Below are positions 61,560 through 64,000 of a stretch of DNA of 64,000 nt, piece by piece. Source of the DNA: Lophius americanus (taxonomy: Eukaryota; Chordata; Actinopteri; Lophiiformes; Lophiidae). The number at the start of each line of letters is the position of its first letter. Position 1 is the stretch's first letter. The position numbers and the translations under genes are program-made. The stretch is from assembly GCA_037951165.1 (NCBI GenBank), contig JBBDHG010000051.1, positions 9,356,001-9,420,000 of the forward strand. Reading direction: 5' to 3'. The notes under the pieces were generated by a model. That model made no database searches. It was not told where the DNA came from and was given only the letters and a program-made list of their open reading frames with translations.

Positions 61560-61974
61560 TTATGACAATATGATCGTGGTTTGTACCAATCAATACAAAG
61601 ACCATTTACTTGGCATCTGAAAAAGCTCTGACCCAGTCTTCTAGCCATCCCAATTCGATCATTTTCAAAGTCAAGGACGAGCCAAACAAAATACAGGTTT
61701 TGTTGGGCGTTCCAGGTTTGCATGGGTTGGAACCTACTAAAGATTTGGTGAATGCAACACGGTCATGGGTGCCTGACGATTATTGATGCGCATGAGAAGT
61801 TAAGGCTCACCCATGCTGTCTGATCGCACAGAAAAGCTACTGTTGGACAAATTAAACGTTCATGCTGGTTCTGATTTGAAAGTGTCTGTGATGACACATA
61901 GTGACATCACAGAGCTATTTTGGTAATCCACACAATGTTAGGCTGGTGGCATTATGTTATGGCTGATCAGTGTG
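61560..61974. mobile_element. Rearranged Tc1-like fragment with internal inversion
   Basis: The left part (CTCTGACCCAGTCTTCTAGC CATCCCAATT) is antisense to the transposase. From about 61690 the sequence turns to the sense strand (ACAGGTTTTGTTGGGCGTTC C, then GGTCATGGGTGCCTGACG) and ends with the terminus ATTATGTTATGGCTGATCAG at 61951-61970. Both halves cover the same DNA-binding region. Confidence 0.75.
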
Positions 61975-61999
61975 TTTTGGTGGAAATACAGACGCTATA

Positions 62000-63390
62000 A
62001 AATGGGTCTCTTGGGAATTTTAGCTTAATCGAATTTGGGGAATCCTCATAAAGTTCCCGTGTTAAAGTAGGATAAATTTGTCCATTTATAGGAACATAAT
62101 TGATTTGATAGAGGTTGTTGGCCATCCACATCTCCTCAAATCCCGATAGAAATTTATACGAATTCACACATGCATTGAAGGGAGCCTTAATGGGTCTCTT
62201 AACATTGGTAGCTTAAATTGTTTGTTTTCACGTTTTTAGACACGTTTGACCTTTGGGGACTTTCTTGTCTTTCTCCTCTGATAGAGGTTATAGTCAATCA
62301 ACATCGGCTCAAATGGGTTTTTTTTTCTGCAGTGGGCGTCCTTTTGTCCTCGGACACACATTTTTCTTTTGTGTTTGGCATGTTTTTAGGAATATCGGCT
62401 TACCTACAGTCAAGATTAAGAATAAAATAAGTGAGTACTCAATGTACAGTCTGACTTGGGCTGAAATAGTCTAATTCAAAAAAACAATAATCTTTTATCA
62501 GAATAATGACTTATTTGAGCCTGAATAGGGTTCTTCAAAATTAATCTATAATACAAACCAATGTTTATATGCTATTTTGGATAGTGAGTTTGCGTCTCTG
62601 CTGCATGCTTCTCCTCTATGTTGATGATTCTGTGATTCTGCTTTGCAGTGAAGCATGCAGGACTATAAAAACTTGAAAACTTATTTTTCTTCTGTGGTGA
62701 AATCTTGTTTTCTGTGGCATACTGCTGCGACTCAGTGTGTGTTTCTTCACATGGGAATCTAGAGCAGCAGGACGCGATTTTAACGGGCGAGGAAGGGAAA
62801 AAAAGATCAGTGTGTTGAACCAAAGACCCTTTGTGAAATACCACGAGTGTCTGGATGTTTCTGAAGGCAGGTGTGTAAATGTGATCATCCAGGCAAGACC
62901 TCCGTCCAAACCTCACCTGCTGGTCTCAAATTTCCCTCCTCACACTCGCATGAGAAGAAAGCAAAAAAAACCATTGAGGAGCCTTCATGCCAACTCTTCC
63001 ACAATGCTGCTGGTATCTGAGGAGGTCTGAGTGGTTACTGTTCTCCAGATAAGGCTGTGTTTGCTCAAGACTTTCTAGCACCCTTCTGTTCGCCTCGTTG
63101 TGAAATATAAGCCCTGCTGTATAAATCTGATTATGAGAAGGAAGGAGTGAGAAAAACAAGTCATGATTGGTGCATTTCATGAAGAATTTTTTTATGTCCT
63201 GTACTGTGAAAATTCTATAAACAAACACTGAGATTGGACAGCACTCTTAATTTGCAATTCTATTTTGTGCTGATAGTACTTGATCTATGTTTGTTGGCCA
63301 GTCTGACAGGTGCCCTGTTTGTCCTGGACAGACTGGCTTTCTTCGATTATAGCCCTCCACACTCCCTGACCAGATAAAACCAGCAACTGC
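62000..63390. other. sesn1 intron 1, nothing recognised
   Basis: Overlapping open frames at 62572-63030 on both strands have no recognisable domain. Confidence 0.4.
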
Positions 63391-63396
<6 letters not shown>

Positions 63397-63428
<32 letters not shown>

Positions 63429-63437
63429 GGGGGGGGA
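63397..63437. repeat. (TG)n followed by G-run
   Basis: About 15 TG dinucleotides followed by 11 G residues. A related CA/TG-rich word occurs at 63573. Confidence 0.95.
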
Positions 63438-64000
63438 GTGTTTGTGGTAGGGAGTAAGAGGATGTGAATGATGTTTATGCACAAAAAACAAAGTCTGGTC
63501 TGTGTGTTGGGAATGAGGGAGAGGGAGGGTGATAGATAAAGATAAACAGAATGTGAATGTTCTTGGCTAAAACGAAGTGTGTGTGTATGAATTTGGAATT
63601 AGCCCCCACCTAATTGTTGGCGAGCACCCGAAGCTTATTAATGCCTGACCTGGCCTCCTCTTTTTTCCCTCCGTCCATCACCGTGAAGACGCATTAAAAA
63701 AACACACACTCAAAAGAGCAAAACAACTACTGCCGTTAACAGAGGAAGACTCTGCCGCTGAGGTCTGCTCCAATTGGCCCAGAAGCCCGTATGCTCAGTT
63801 TGAGGAGGCTGCTATTGGCCGAAAGGAGACACACCTCTAGAATCTGTTTATGTGCAGCCTGAAACCTAGTAGAGGGGGGTGTTTGGTGAAAGCAGACTTC
63901 ACGGTTGGGGTGTGATGGTAGGTTGGGGCTGTGCAGAAACAGAATGGAGATTTGAAAAGAGGAGGAGTTACGTTTAAGTACATGCACGAAAACAAGCTTG

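Overview
The window is vertebrate nuclear DNA, almost certainly from a teleost fish. The coding exons are short, are bounded by GT/AG junctions and lie in long AT-rich introns. They translate into four recognisable vertebrate proteins. The DNA between them is full of degraded Tc1-like transposons, LINE fragments, tRNA-derived SINEs and very long TA/TG microsatellites, which is typical of fish. There is no prokaryotic, CRISPR or phage content. Most long open frames here are repeats or out-of-frame shadows of exons, so gene models were built from splice junctions and protein families.

Layout. (1) 1-3300: the 3' part of ppil6 (+), with five exons that join in phase to give the whole cyclophilin domain; its N-terminal exons are not seen. 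(2) 7949-16994: a complete cd164 (+) of six coding exons and 188 residues, with a probable long 3' UTR to about 20385. (3) 20390-26130: intergenic, filled by LINE, Tc1, SINE and microsatellite sequence. (4) 32699-26345: a complete cep57l1 (-) of eleven coding exons and 478 residues, convergent with cd164. (5) 39293-39612: the first coding exon of sesn1 (+, long isoform). No later sestrin exon is visible, so the last 24 kb is read as the first intron of sesn1.

The order ppil6(+) cd164(+) cep57l1(-) sesn1(+) matches human 6q21 (PPIL6, CD164, CEP57L1, SESN1) in relative order and strand. From memory, human has CCDC162P between CD164 and CEP57L1; I see no trace of it here. The four genes do not form one pathway (a cyclophilin-like protein, a lysosomal/cell-surface sialomucin, a centrosome/microtubule protein and a stress-responsive TORC1 regulator). 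They are neighbours by conserved synteny.

The most unusual material is in the repeats: a 1.08-kb element whose 57-bp inverted arms enclose a 780-bp TA/TG microsatellite; a 1.28-kb element in cd164 with inverted ends and a TAA duplication; a nested insertion in a SINE; two inverted copies of a tandem-unit repeat at opposite ends of the window; and several perfect short-loop hairpins. Candidate regulatory sites include a CLEAR-like box 130 bp before cd164, a CCAAT/ZNF143-like promoter before sesn1 and a perfect RFX X-box in the sesn1 intron.
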